Shown: positions 11,455-23,303, counted from the stretch's first letter. The stretch: DNA of 64,000 nt from Pseudevernia furfuracea (GCA_022315425.1 JAIUPT010000040.1:124001-188000), one strand, 5' to 3'. Numbers and translations: made by a program. Notes: generated by a model not told the origin, from the sequence alone.

Positions 11455-12113
11455 TGTAATTTCCCCCCTACTCTAAGTACCGACTCATTTCCACCTGCTC
11501 ACCCAAGAACGATTGCGCCACTCTATCGAAGACCATCTGCAGGTACAGGAGTACCGGCGGGTCGGAAGGGCAGCTGCAGTAGGTCATTGTTGATGGTGTG
11601 GTGCTCGAGTGAAGAAGGCGTCGTGTCATGCGCGCGTGTCACATGTCTCACTTGACTTTGCACCATCATCCACATTTCCGTTTCCCATCTACCGTGGTCT
11701 TATACAGCGAGAATTGTCGCAAGGTGGAAGCCTTTTTGCTGGTTTGGACTCAGACCATTATACCAAAGATCATGTTGGTCGCGAATGCGGCGAAGTATAT
11801 ATGTATGTATCTCTTCATGATTTTGAGTAAGACATTTCGCACATGAGCATTTCACGATACCTCTCCTGGTCCACCTTTATGAGTGATGATGCCTATACTG
11901 CGTGACCCCAGCAACATGACCCACTGCCCACGGTAGTCGTCTCGCTGTCGTCCAGCCCACTTTTCCCATTTTTCTCTCTTGCTTCGGACTGTCATTACCA
12001 TCGCCGCAGTCATTACAGCTTCACACTACTACCATCTTACCATCGCCCCAATCTCCATACTGCTAATTTCTCCAACAACCCACACCATTACCTGCCCCGA
12101 TTTCATCTTTCCT

Positions 12114-12126
12114 TATATAGCCAATC
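12114..12126 (+). promoter_or_regulatory. TATA-like box with adjacent CCAAT
   Basis: TATATA at 12114-12119 is followed directly by CCAAT at about 12121-12125. It lies about 120 bases before the ATG of the proline-rich ORF, with a C-rich leader between. Position and sequence fit a fungal core promoter, but this is inferred from sequence only. Confidence 0.35.
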
Positions 12127-12235
12127 CAGTCCACTCAACGCCCCCCCCCCCATCCATTCCCAACCGCGAACACCTCCCACCTCCATCCTCCACCCGCCGC
12201 AGCATTCCCCAACCCCAACCTCCAACCACGAAAAG

Positions 12236-13123
12236 ATGTGCATCCCGCAAATCGACATCGTCCCCACCCCCCCGCCCCGCCGCCATCCGCGAAAAGACCC
12301 CCTGATCCCCCTCTCCGTCACCTCCACCAAACCCCCATCAACGAACTACATCTCCATCTCGCCGCGAATCATCTACCGCGCACCTCCCCCCTCCCCCTCC
12401 GCCCCGAGCCGCAGTGCCCTGCCGCCAACCCACCGCGCCAACGCGCCGAGATGCGAGCGTTCGTCGGCGGCGGTGGAATTCCTGGGGGGGTTCATGGCGG
12501 GGAGGGAGGCGTTGGTTCGAGAGCAGAAGAGGGTGAAGGAGGAGGAGGAGGAGGAGGAGGAGAGGAGGGGAAGGGGAAGGGGAATGGAAGGGGCGCCGAG
12601 TCCGCTGACTCCGCCTCCGCCTCCGCCTCCACCTCCGCCTCCTCCACCTCCACCTCCTCAACCTCCACCGCCTCCTCCACCGCCTCCTCCACCACCTCCG
12701 CCTCCGCCTCCACCTCCACAACCTCCACCACAACCCCCCCAACAACCCCCCCACCACACCCGACACCCCACCCCCCGCCCACCCCCCCACTACCGCCCCC
12801 GTCCCCGTGCCCGTCCCCGTGCCCGTCCCCGCCCCCGCTCCCCCTCGCCCTCCTCCCCTTCCTCCTCCTCCACCTCCTCAGACGACTCCTCCTCCATCTC
12901 CCGCTACAGCCTGCGCGCACTGAGAGGTCGCGTCGATGTCCTTTGGGATCGGGTCAACGGGTTGGATCGGTGGCGGGGGAGGCAGGTGCGGCGGAGGGGG
13001 CGGGAGCAGGAGCGGGTGCAGAGTTGGGAGAGGGAGAGGGAGAGGGGGTGGGTGGATGAGGGGGGGAGGGGGGGAGGGAGAGGGAGGGCGAGAGGGTGGA
13101 CGAGGGGGAGAGGGAGGTGGTAG
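12236..13123 (+). CDS. Hypothetical proline-rich, low-complexity protein
   Basis: An uninterrupted frame of 295 codons. The beginning (MCIPQIDIVPTPPPRRH) and the segment with SSAAVEFLGGFMAGREALV read like natural protein, followed by an acidic run, a long polyproline block coded by the CCTCCA/CCTCCG repeat at about 12604-12740, an Arg/Pro section, a Ser-rich section and a charged helix (YSLRALRGRVDVLWDRVNGL). A second long frame starts two bases later at 12238 and is Ala/Ser/Thr-rich, so the open frame length alone proves little. This frame is favoured because of the promoter-like box and the non-repetitive ends. No domain or function is recognised. Confidence 0.45.
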   Translation: MCIPQIDIVPTPPPRRHPRKDPLIPLSVTSTKPPSTNYISISPRIIYRAPPPSPSAPSRSALPPTHRANAPRCERSSAAVEFLGGFMAGREALVREQKRVKEEEEEEEERRGRGRGMEGAPSPLTPPPPPPPPPPPPPPPPQPPPPPPPPPPPPPPPPPPPQPPPQPPQQPPHHTRHPTPRPPPHYRPRPRARPRARPRPRSPSPSSPSSSSTSSDDSSSISRYSLRALRGRVDVLWDRVNGLDRWRGRQVRRRGREQERVQSWERERERGWVDEGGRGGGRGRARGWTRGRGRW

Positions 13124-13395
13124 TGGGAGGTGGTAGGGGTAGGGGTAGTGGTTGTGGTTGTGGTTGTGGTAGGGGTAGTGGTCGGTCGGCGTCAGGAGGT
13201 TGTTTTATACACCTATCTATATAAATACAAACCGGTGCGCTATAGAGAGAGAGAGGGGGGGGGTGTTTGGTGTGAAGGTTCCTCCGTCATGGCGGCGCTT
13301 GATGCATGCATGCATGCATGCGTGCATTGGGTGTACATACTCTACATACTCAACATACATACTCAACATACATACAAGTATACATACATGAATGC
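13124..13395. repeat. Microsatellite cluster
   Basis: It contains GTGGTT-type repeats (about 13140-13185), a GAGA/poly-G run (about 13243-13263), alternating TGCATGCA (about 13299-13325) and CATACTCAACATA repeats (about 13335-13390). Strand composition switches from C-rich before 12900 to G-rich after 12950. ORFs here are artefacts. Confidence 0.7.
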
Positions 13396-14178
13396 CCTGC
13401 TCCTGAGTACCTAGCTAGAAAATTTACGAAAAACGTCCGCTCGCTGCCGCCACCTCGTCGCTATCAGACCGGGGAGGACTTTTCACCGCCCGTTGCGACG
13501 ATGGCGTGATTTCCTGAACTCGAGCTGGCTAATTGGCATGCCGTGGCCTGCCTGCCTTTCCTGTTTTCACCAATGGTGGAGATGGAGGAAGGGGGGCAGT
13601 GAGGAGTCCTGCCTGCGCGGAAAAACAGCGCTCGCAATTGCCGATCATCTTCTTACTTTTTTGGGGCCGTCGGCGTTGTTTGGTCATTCTGGCATTGTGC
13701 CCTGTAAAGGATAATAATGTCGAGGGTTCGGAGGGAAGTACTGTATGAGACGAGGATCGCTCTTGGGCCTAGCATGATTCAAGCGCTCGGACATTTGTTA
13801 GAGCTGGTGGAGCCTTTCATGCATTTTGAGGCATGGCGATTACGAGCCATCCATCTTGCTTAGTGAGTCAGCCGAGTCGAAGTAGGTAATGTTGCGGTAG
13901 GAGGCCTATGTCATGCTTCATATCTCCACCATTTTTTTAACATTGAGCAAGGTTGGGCTTGAGACCCGTTACCTCAATGCAATAGTACCCACAGCTATCG
14001 TGGTTGCATAATAAGCATACAACGTCAGTCGGTTTGCGCGTATATATATTGACACATTTACATTTAGTTCAAATCGTGAGAGACGCTATACATCATAATC
14101 AACATCAACAAGGGTATATCCAAGGAATCGATGTGTCGTATTGTACATCAGCACAAGTACCACCAGTGAGACCCGCAT
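13396..14178. other. Intergenic, no supported gene
   Basis: Only small ORFs without domains are present. The part adjoining 14178 is the 3' flank of the minus-strand permease. Confidence 0.55.
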
Positions 14179-16257
14179 TCAAGCAAGATCAGCCCCTCTC
14201 TTATCATCCAAAGCTCGATCCACTTTCGTGATGCTTCCAGCGATGGAGTCACCACTGTCGTTTTCCTTGCCGTCAACAACGTTGCCTTCACGGCCAAGCA
14301 TTTGATGCTCAATGTTGACCTGGTAAGAATGTGTCAGCATTCTATTCCTTTCTGTGGTATTAGAGACGCTAGGATATATTTACCTTCGGTCCTTTGAACC
14401 ATTTGTGCGCACTCACAAACCACCAGATGGTGATCATTGTCATCGGACCTCCATAGACAAGGACCGTCCAGTTCATGCCCGACGCACTAGAAGCTTGTCA
14501 GCCGTCAAGCGCGCACGTTATGGAGTTGCGGCCACTCACGTAAGATCGGAGCCAGTCAAGCTCGGAAGCATCAGAATCGGCACCATGAGAGCCACAAACG
14601 CACAAGCCGCACTACCAATATACATGCTGAAGGGGCCCAAATTCCAAGGTCCAGCCCTGAATCTATTGCCGACGAAGAACACACGGATGAAGATGGGTAT
14701 CGTGAACGCGACGAAGGCTGCGACGGCAGCAATTGAGAACAGAGCGCCAGCTGCGAGTGGGCCTCCGAAGACAAGGAGGGTCATGAGGATACCAAGCGTG
14801 GTATTAAACCAGACTGCGTTGACAGGAGTGTGGGTGTGTTTGTTGACGCGCTTTATCCACCAAGAACAGGGGAAGCAGTCATCGCGGGCGTAAGCAAAGG
14901 TGACTCTGGAAGCAGCAACCTAAATCAAGTATTAGTCGATGTGTCTCCTCGTAAAGTATCATGATTATGTTCACGTACCATGCAGCCTTGACCCATAGAG
15001 AACGCAGCGATGATGGTTAGGGACGCCGCCGCGAGAGCCACTTTCTGAGGCAAGACCTGAAGGAGGTACGACACCCATGGCTGACCTAGTGGTGAGGTGA
15101 GGACACCAGGAATGTCGATAACTGTATAGGCAACCACCAGTTGCAAGAACCATCCGAAGAGTCCCCCGATGCCACTCGTCAAAACAATCGCTCTTGGTGC
15201 TGCAATGTTCGCATTGGCGCACTCCTCGCTCAGATGAAATGGCGCATCGTAGCCACTGCCGAGAAGGTCAGCGTTATTCCAATGTAACCCATTCTACGGG
15301 TTGAAAATCACCTCATGGTCCAGATAACAGCAACGAATGTCATCAGGATCGAAACGCCTTTGGGGAAGTCTGTTCCAGCATAAAAGTCGTTCCACACAAC
15401 GCTCGCAGGGGTAAAGCGAGGTAGCCCTTGTGACTCTCGGTTGGTCGCAGACGGTATGAGGATAAGAACAATACACAGCGCAACGATATTGAATGTCGAT
15501 CCAACCGAGTTGAAATTCGCGATCCACTTCGTAGGCATGCTGCTGATACATCCATGTATGAGCAAAATCAACGTTGTGAGTAGCCACACCTGCCAATTTT
15601 GAGGAATGTATTCAGGATTAGAGATGGAAGCGCAGGCAAGGATCATTTCCGCCATGGGGTAGTCGACAGACGGTGCGCCGGTGACTTGTCCCAGCCAATT
15701 CGACCAGCCAGTCAACCCTGTGTTTCACTATCAGCCCTCGTGTAGTTACAATGTGTCTTAAGATACGTACAGGCTGCGAGTGGCCCGTATCCCGGTGGCG
15801 CCAGAACCGCCGAAGCGTAGTATAGGCCCCCACTTGTAGGCATGGAAGAGCACAGTTCAGCCATGCTCATGGCGACGCATTGGATGAAGGTCATAGCGAT
15901 AAGCCAGCCCCAGACCATACCCGGTGTACCTGCGTATCCCATGCCCTGTTGCCTTGATCAGCCCGATGTCCAATTGCCGCCTTAGTGGTCTTGTCTCACA
16001 TAGTATAATGTACTGGCGAAACTGGGCAGCAAGCCTAGCACAGCGAAGCTGACGCAGAACGTGGTCCATAAGCTAAATTCTCTCTTGAACTCGGGTTTGT
16101 AGCCCAATGCCGCCAAGACTTCTTCGTCGGCAGTCAATTCGCGCTCGCTGTAGATAGGAATATCGCCAGCGCTGAGGACGGAGGTGACCGGTTCCTCTGC
16201 GACACTCTTCTTTCGGCCGGACATGCTCTGACTTCGGACAGCAAGTTTCTCAACCAT
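14179..16257 (-). CDS. APC-superfamily amino-acid/GABA-type permease
   Basis: Seven exons fit in phase: 16257-16000, 15945-15771, 15717-15312, 15255-14979, 14919-14540, 14486-14384 and 14319-14179 (579 residues). The six introns are 53-64 nt, with donors such as GTGAGA, GTACGT and GTGAGT. The protein has a hydrophilic N-terminus (YKPEFKREFSLWTTFCVSFA), about twelve hydrophobic helices, and signatures of the ACT/UGA4-like fungal permeases: AMSMAELCSSMPTSGGLYY, APSVDYPMAEMI, and SGYDAPFHLSEECANA. These transporters sit in the plasma or vacuolar membrane and import amino acids, GABA, choline or polyamines with protons. The substrate cannot be told from the sequence. No disruption is seen, and neighbours do not suggest a pathway. 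Confidence 0.92.
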
Positions 16258-17498
16258 CTTGACGGTTATTTGGCGTGTCGGTCAAGGTCGTTCGAGGTAG
16301 GTAGGTGAGGGAGGAGATGAAGGAGCGACATTTGCGGTGGCCGGGGACCGCCGATAGAAGTAGTCGTCGAATGTTTGTGTCTCTCCGAGAAGCCGCCAAC
16401 GGCGCTCTCTGTACTGGAAGGTTCAGGCGCCCGTTTGACTGATAAGGCCGGGGTCTCGCGTGGGATGGGCATTGGGGCTTACGGTAGGCCGAGTGCATCT
16501 TATCTCTTTCCCCTCTTTCTCGTGTCTAAGGGATTCCGATTGGCAGAGAATTGTCCCCCCCAACCTGGTTCATGCGAGAAGGCGTTACCAGCGTCATGTA
16601 GCTCATCTTTCATAAAATCCCAAATGATGCGGTGGCGATGCCGGGAATTATTGTGTATCAATGTCAGACTTTTTGTCAACTGTCACACTCACAACTGTCA
16701 TTCTCCAGCATGGCTCGGGGGCACTTGCCTTAAGTGGTTAGGCTGCACGTGATCCGAGCTCATCGGCAATCGGCATGATCTTGCTTCCTTTCTCGGTCCC
16801 AACTTCCCTGGCATTATAAGGAGGTTCCGACGAAAGTATTCCGCTACGGTTATCTACCATTTACCATTTACTACTCACGTTCCACACCTGCTATCAAAGA
16901 CAAGAGCACTCACTGTCATGCTTATACGCGAAACAGCGGTACCCTATGTAATGATGCACGCCGAGGGGGTTGAGTTCCGTGTCACTGGCCAGCAAAACGG
17001 GTGACTGAAGTCTTGATGCTCATAAGATTTCTGCTTCTCGGACGAATGCAAAAGGAAAGGCTCTGTAGTCTGTGCCCTACAACATGAAACCATGGTTTTG
17101 GGCCTACGCCAGATTCTAGAACGATTGTCAGCTCAGCTTGAGGCTGAACTACCCTGCAGCAGCCAATGGCATGGGGTGCTAATTACACCATGCCTTCTCG
17201 ACGAATCATTGACTCTCTTTCCGCGCGATTGACTGGCGTGGACTGTTGGACAGCCCCGGAGGCTGTCAGCAAGAAATTTTTGCCTGCTTCCTGTGCGCTT
17301 CGTTTCCTTTTTCTGTGTTACTGCGTTGCAGATCCAACAGGGTAGCCTAGACTAGCCTATTCCTTATTCCCTTTGAGCGATTAAGCGCCCACGCTGATCA
17401 GTGATCACTACTGTCCTGTATCGGCCAACGCTTCCCATTTTTCATCACTTCCACCTCGAGTTTCTTTGAATGATTCCTGGTGGCTCTGGGGTATCACA
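16258..17498. other. Intergenic region between two divergent genes
   Basis: This shared upstream region serves the minus-strand permease and the plus-strand Kelch protein. No ORF with a domain was found. At about 17398-17410 there is a palindromic TGATCAGTGATCA. It otherwise looks like ordinary promoter DNA with short poly-pyrimidine tracts. Confidence 0.5.
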
Positions 17499-19571
17499 AT
17501 GACCATCTTCCCTCTATTCCACTCCGTGCTTGTCAGTTCATATCTCTCGTTAGCACATACCTCTTTTCTATCAGGACCTTTACTTAGCGGGCCTCCTCCA
17601 ACAGCAGCTCTAAAGTCCCGTCAAGCGCCTGGTGTAATCGCAACCTCGGAATTCCTCCGCCGGGGCTATCAAGCTTGTAAGTGCTGGAATTGAAGCTCGG
17701 TTGCGATACTCACACTCAATGTTCAGCGGTCGTTGCAGGGGACTGGGTCTATATCGACGGAGGGGAGTTCTCATTCATGAACAATGGAACGCCACAATTT
17801 CAATACGGTACGCGATTGGGAGCGAGATGGGTCTACCTAGACTAACACTCGACGCCTAGCATCAACGCTGCTATCTATCGACCTCTCTCAGAACTGGACG
17901 AATGCTACAGTTGCAATACAGTCTACTACCAAACCCAGCGGCGCCCCCAATCTAAACAGTCCGTCACTCTGGTATCATGAATCAGAAAATCTCATCTATT
18001 CCGGGTTCGCAGGCTGGAATTCTTCTTTCGGTAACGATCCCAACCTACCTCCACTGTCGCTCTGGACCTTCCAGCCTGATGGAAGCGGAAGTGGAGCCTG
18101 GAATAAAGTCATCCCTGCCGAGTCAACTATATGGTCCCAGTTGACACGTCCTGGCCAGCCCCTCATGGCATTTGGCCCCACCAGCGCCTGGGTCCTAGGA
18201 GGCATAACCACAGAATGGAATGGGTGGGCTTCGCCCGAGAATCTTATTCCTGGGATGGTTCAATTTGATATGGCATCCCGGTCATTCTCTAACTCCAGTG
18301 TCCAGTGCTGCAATGCTACTGGTAGTATTTATAAGGGTGCTCTGCAATATGTACCATCTTTTGGACCGGACGGCATATATATCGCGATGGGAGGGCAAAA
18401 TGGAATAGGAAATGATGGTGTAACTGCTGGGCTGATTGACTTCGGGACGGTCTCGGTTTTCGATCCTGCAAAGCAAGAATGGTGGAATCAAACAACCACT
18501 GGGAGCGAGCCCAGTCCCAGGGTGGAATTCTGTACCGCTGGTATTAACTCTACCAATGGTACATACGAAATGTTAGATGACCATCGCCAAAATGCTTCTG
18601 TCTATTGAACGCTGACCGTCTGGTAGATTTGTTTATGCGGGTTGGGGCACCCATCTTGGTCCAGCAGCTGTTCAATATGACACAATCAATATCCTTACAC
18701 TACCCGCATTCCACTGGATCAGCGTTCCTTACAACCCGGAGAACCCTCGACACGCACTGTCTTGCAACGCTGTCGGGGGAAGCCAGATCCTTACTATAGG
18801 AGGCGTTGACTCAAATTCGCAGGTAGATGAGGGCTTGACTCAAGATATTATCGATAGTACCTTCGACAGCTCTCCGGACCCATTTGCGCAGGGCTTAGCG
18901 ATATTCGACTTGACGAATATGGCCTTCTCAGACCAATATACCGCCGGCGCCGCACCGTACGAGCAATCCGAAGTGGTGAAGCAGTTCTACTCGCAATCCA
19001 ATGGGTGAGTAGTACTACAGGTATTTTTTTCATGAACTATGTTACTGAAGGCATCATAGAGCATATACAAGTAACCTCGCACCGCAGGTTTCGGCGCTTT
19101 TGCAAGTTACACATTTCACGAATAACAGTCCGTTTATTTCAAAACCTGGGCTCAGACTGGAGAGGCTTGCTGACATCTCATCTAGCGTCCGCCAATAGCT
19201 CCTCGACATCGTCTGACTCTTCTAGCAACTCTACTAACCCTTCCACGCCTAAAGATTCGCCATCCACAAAGCCTAAGACAGGGACCATAGCAGGCGCTGC
19301 TGTCTGTGGCTCCGTAGTCGTACTTGCCATTGTTGCCGGCCTCGTCTACTTGTTCAGGAGGCGTAGAGCGTCGCGAGAACCTAAAAATCCACCATCCGTT
19401 TCCGCGAACGAGTACCAAGAAGTTGCACCTGTTAAACCCGAAGAGTATTTCTTGCATGAGATGGAGGGAGCCGGAGTGGGACGGACAGCAGAGCTGCAGG
19501 GTCGTGATGTCCAAGAGTTGGATCACCTAACACCGCCAGTGGAATTACAGGCATACCAAAGAAATAATTGA
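17499..19571 (+). CDS. Kelch/galactose-oxidase-like single-pass membrane protein
   Basis: Six exons fit in phase: 17499-17676, 17727-17807, 17860-18571, 18627-19004, 19060-19127, 19186-19571 (600 residues). Introns are 50-58 nt. The donors at 18572 (GTTAGA) and 19128 (GTCCGT) are weak but give clean phases and protein continuity. ATG at 17499 is followed by a signal peptide (IFPLFHSVLVSSYLSL). The ectodomain has repeated beta-propeller blades (WVYIDGGEFSFM; YIAMGGQNGIG; FVYAGWGTHLG; ILTIGGVDS) and many N-glycosylation sites, then a Ser/Thr linker, one transmembrane helix around residues 505-528 (VVVLAIVAGLVYLF followed by RRRR) and a cytoplasmic tail. Such proteins are common in Pezizomycotina with unknown roles, probably at the cell surface. 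No oxidase copper ligands could be assigned. Confidence 0.9.
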
Positions 19572-20524
19572 GACGAATTTTGGAGCTGAACGGCTTTACG
19601 ATGGCGAATAACAGCAAAGACTCCCCTTTCTGCCGTTCATGGAATATCACTGAACGTCTTCTTGAGCACCCCACGTATTATAACAGGATTTTTTGCTCCG
19701 TTGCAGGCGGTTCGGCAGGCCGGTTCCCCGTCTTACTGTATATCATGGCAGATGCAATTCTGTTCATGACGAATCAAGAGAAGATCTGGCCAGTCAAATC
19801 CACCGCTACGTCTGAATCAGACTATTGAAGGAACGGCTCCGACGATGGGTTATTGGGACTATGTGATGACGCTCGATCGCAAGCTGAGCCTGGAGCGGGA
19901 GGTCCGTAGGTCCACCCGCTTTGCCGATCTGGACCTGCCTCCCGTAAGGGTCGGTATCATTCGTTTATAGTCGCGGGAGTAACGGCATCTGTCGAGGACT
20001 TAACGCTGTGAATCTCTTCACCTTTGCTTCAAGCCGGTTTTACTAGGGGCGCGTGCAGGTTTAAAGGCCCTGGCTTTTGTATGAAGCGGTAATAATGGAT
20101 ACTGGGTCGAGAATTAGATGGAGACATGGTAATAACGACCCTTGGACGATTGTAGCGATGGGGACGGTTTATAATTTAACGATTCGACGGCTCATGTACC
20201 TCTTTCCATCGAAGCAGCATCCGCCTTTTGGCCCTTCGCGAAGACTGTTTTTATAGAAAGTACTGCATAGTGTTCCAGACTGCTATCTATCGAAGGCTCC
20301 GGCCTCCACCAGCATGCTGAATCTGCGCCAAGATCGCTTCTCCCCAACGAGTATGTACACATTTGCGAGATCACAAACAAATATACACAGATAAACCGGC
20401 TTCCTGACCTTGTCTGCGAGGTCCGTAACAGGTTCCGAGCAAGCACCATCAAGTCTAGGTCTCAACCATCACAGGTCCAAGCACCACAAATCCCATCCAG
20501 ACTCCTACTCCACCGACCTCCTTG
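19572..20524. other. Intergenic, no supported gene
   Basis: This is the 3' flank of both convergent neighbours. Short ORFs show no domains. Nothing further is visible. Confidence 0.55.
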
Positions 20525-20995
20525 CTAGCATCCATACTTCTTACCATCCGGGTTTACCTCCAGGTAGCAAACCCAGGACAACTTCGACGTCGTGTAAAAA
20601 TACTCGCAAACCCCCGACGTCGAAACATCCATCTGGAACTGATCGTAGTAGCTAAGCCACAAGCCATCCGAGTTACTCCCCCCGCACCATTTCGCCGAAT
20701 TATGCAGTCCGATCGGGTACGGCAGATCGGTATCGGTGAAGGCTTGCCATGGCGCTCTGGGGTCGCTGCACGTGGTGATGGGCATGTTGTTGACGGAAGG
20801 GGTGGTTTCGGTCCAGAGGGAGAGGCTGGGCTTGGTCTCGGGGGAGTCTTTGGCGTGCATGAGGACGAATACGAAGTAGCCGGGTGCGGCGTTGATGCCG
20901 CTGCCGTCGGTAGCGGTCCAGTTTTGGGCGAGGGTGAAGGGGAGGGAGAGGAGAAGGGCGGCGGAGAGTGAGAGGAGGGTGGCGGAGAGATGCAT
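20525..20995 (-). CDS. Small secreted cysteine-containing protein
   Basis: An intronless frame of 156 codons with ATG at 20993-20995. A clear signal peptide (SATLLSLSAALLLSLPFTLA) precedes a mature part of about 132 residues with five cysteines (ITTC, KWC, GVC, WVC and the final residue), several Trp/Tyr, and one early N-glycosylation site (NWT). Size, signal and cysteines fit the broad class of fungal small secreted proteins, which includes effector candidates, but no known fold is recognised. The five-cysteine count is odd for fully paired disulfides. Confidence 0.75.
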   Translation of the reverse strand: MHLSATLLSLSAALLLSLPFTLAQNWTATDGSGINAAPGYFVFVLMHAKDSPETKPSLSLWTETTPSVNNMPITTCSDPRAPWQAFTDTDLPYPIGLHNSAKWCGGSNSDGLWLSYYDQFQMDVSTSGVCEYFYTTSKLSWVCYLEVNPDGKKYGC

Positions 20996-21807
20996 GGTGG
21001 TTGTTGGGATCGGGAGGCGGGTTGGTGTGGGGTAGCGTGGCAGAGGAGGGTGTTTGTTGGCTTGTGGTGGGACGAGTGCTCACTTTATCATCTATTCGGT
21101 GAGGCGAATAATCTCGCCGGAATGTGCCATGCTTGAAAGTTCGGACTCTTCCAACATCGTGTTGTTTCAGATAGAGAGGAAGCCTAGGGTGTCTTAAGAT
21201 TGGAATTACCTACCTTATCCCACCACAACGCCAAGTATGATGATATCTTTGCTCATTCAAACTTTCAGAGTGGGAATATGAATGGAAAAGAGAGGAGGTG
21301 CGAGTCACAGGTCTCGCATCAAACTGGCCAGTCTCCTTTGGATTTCATCACCCAAATCTAAGGAAAGGAAATTAGAAAACCAGAGCACAATATCAATTAA
21401 AACATCTCTCGTCGGACTTCTTTCCAATAGCTTTCATTTGACTCCACTTTAGGTGTCGCAAAAGAAATATCTAGGATGGCACACTGCCACAACGACACTC
21501 AATCTCAAACGACGATTACAGAGAGTAGGCTATGACGACATGTTTCAAGCCATACAATTGCATCGAGAATGCCACGATTTGACCTTCTGTGTAGTCAGTA
21601 GAAACAGTTTGGTAGGAGGATATTCTCGCAACAATGGTGAACGCGACATACTCTACGAAATGTACCCCAAATTCTCCCCCCATCAGGTCTAGGGTGATGG
21701 CCGCCTTTTAATTATTGTCGCGCGATTCAGGGTGATCATCACGCGAACTAGGATAACACGAGTAACTTTGCCTTGTTTCTTCGATAAATCTCTTCCGTAG
21801 ATTGAAG
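20996..21807. other. Intergenic, divergent promoter region
   Basis: It lies between the minus-strand secreted protein and the plus-strand kinase-like gene. No gene is supported. The short frame at 21453-21692 has no domain. Confidence 0.5.
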
Positions 21808-23241
21808 ATGGGTGAGCATGATACACTGGAAGCACTCGGCGTGCAGGGTGAGTGGATCTGGGGTAATGATCTCGAGACAATCGTATTTGCTCAGGTCTTC
21901 GGGCATGGGAAGACATTGATCTTTCGCTTTACGCTGGACAGCAAACAGCAACCGCAGTCCCTGACGACACGTATCGTGAACTGCTATCACGACCTGACCG
22001 TCGACAGTGCAAGCGCCAGGTTTCCGGATCGACCGTCCATGCGTACAGCAATATGGTCCGCGATTGCTGCGGTCTGGGCCAAATGCAGCGAGCAGCCCGC
22101 GATCAAAGATCCAGATATCATTATCGATGTTTACGATACCGGGTCGACAGATCTTCCCTCGCGCATTACGTGGAGCATTTGTCATGATGACATCTTCAAT
22201 GACTTCATCCATCTTCTTCTGCCGCCGAGCCAGCTTTTGCTCAAACAACCAATGGACACGGTGGACTTTACATCCTTGACGAGACTGGGACAGCTCGGCG
22301 GAAGGGGCTGTACTACTCTTGTGCATACCGTATCGAACCCCAAGTCTCAATTCGTCTTCAAAGGGATCGACTTCAGGACCTTTCTGAACCTCTACGAAAG
22401 TGGACACATCAAGGAAGAAGTGAAAACGTACTACCGATCAATGGAGCTTGTCAACAGCATGCCACCCCACCCCAACATTATGGCCCCGGCGAACGCTTTG
22501 GTCACTATCTGCAAGACCGGAGACGATAGGCCGGTTGTGTGTGGCACTCTCCATGCGTTGCTCCCCAATGGAAACCTTGGTAGTCACATCGAGGAGAACA
22601 ACGATTCCGGTAAGTGAATACCGCTGTCGCGCAAGGCCCTATGGTGCTATCAGATGGCTGCAGCCATTGCGCATACCCACTTTGTTGCGCACACCTACCA
22701 CATGGACATTAAGCCTGGGAACTTCCTGCTCGACGCAGATCACCATCTTGTGCTTATTGATTGGGAGCAGAGCGATGCCCCAATCTCCACAGCAGCCCCA
22801 GAGATTGATGGCACCTGGGACGTGGAAGAGATACCAGCAGAAGGTCTGACTGCCACCCTTCGGTACACGAAATACGCGGGACCGGAGCGGCGTAACATGC
22901 CCGAGACGACACCAGGCAATAGTGGCTGGAACGTATGGAACGTCTTTCCGGTATGGAACGATCGATGTCCCAAGGCTCTGGAACTAGCTGAAGTTTTCAG
23001 TCTGGGTCGCAGTATGTGGATGCTTTTGCGCCAGCCTGACATGAACGCTTTCGAAGACATCACGAGAACGGAAGAAGTGGTGGAGGATTGGGCATCATCA
23101 GACGACATCCCAGCGCATTGGAAAAAGGTGGTAGAAGATTGTCTCAAGCACAGCCCGAATGAGAGGATCAGCCTACGCGAGCTTCTCAAGTTCTGGGATG
23201 GCGCGCGGCATGAAGTAAATACAAATGGGCTGTCGTCATAA
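21808..23241 (+). pseudogene. Protein-kinase-like gene with one in-frame TGA
   Basis: One reading frame runs from ATG 21808 to the stop at 23239-23241 (477 codons) and is broken only by TGA at 22615-22617. The N-terminal about 160 residues are a lineage-specific extension. The kinase-like part starts at about 160: a glycine-rich turn (LGGRGCTTLV), FVFKGID as likely VAIK, then after the stop WCYQMAAAIAHTH, a catalytic loop HMDIKPGNFLL (HxDxKxxN present) and DWEQ in place of DFG. The Asp-Trp variant of DFG is typical of a fungal kinase-like family, activity uncertain. A donor-like GTAAGT overlaps the stop, but no acceptor removes it in phase, and the codons after the TGA (IPLSRKALWCYQM) belong to the domain. 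The stop may be a CGA to TGA change, an error, or recoding. Confidence 0.8.
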
Positions 23242-23303
23242 AAGCCAACTAGCATAAATACAGCTTTCAGCCTACTCGACAGAAAAGAGTGGTGCGGTGT
23301 AAG

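Larger units (their letters stand above)
10905..12235. other. AT-rich intergenic stretch
   Basis: No gene is supported. It holds poly-A and poly-T runs near 11152-11175, a short inverted repeat (listed separately), and toward its end a C/T-rich tract that forms the leader of the proline-rich ORF. Confidence 0.5.

Noticed and set aside
22610..22653. Intron that would remove the TGA in the kinase-like gene
   Set aside because: The GTAAGT donor is good but the only acceptor gives 44 nt and the wrong phase, and it would delete conserved kinase residues after the stop.
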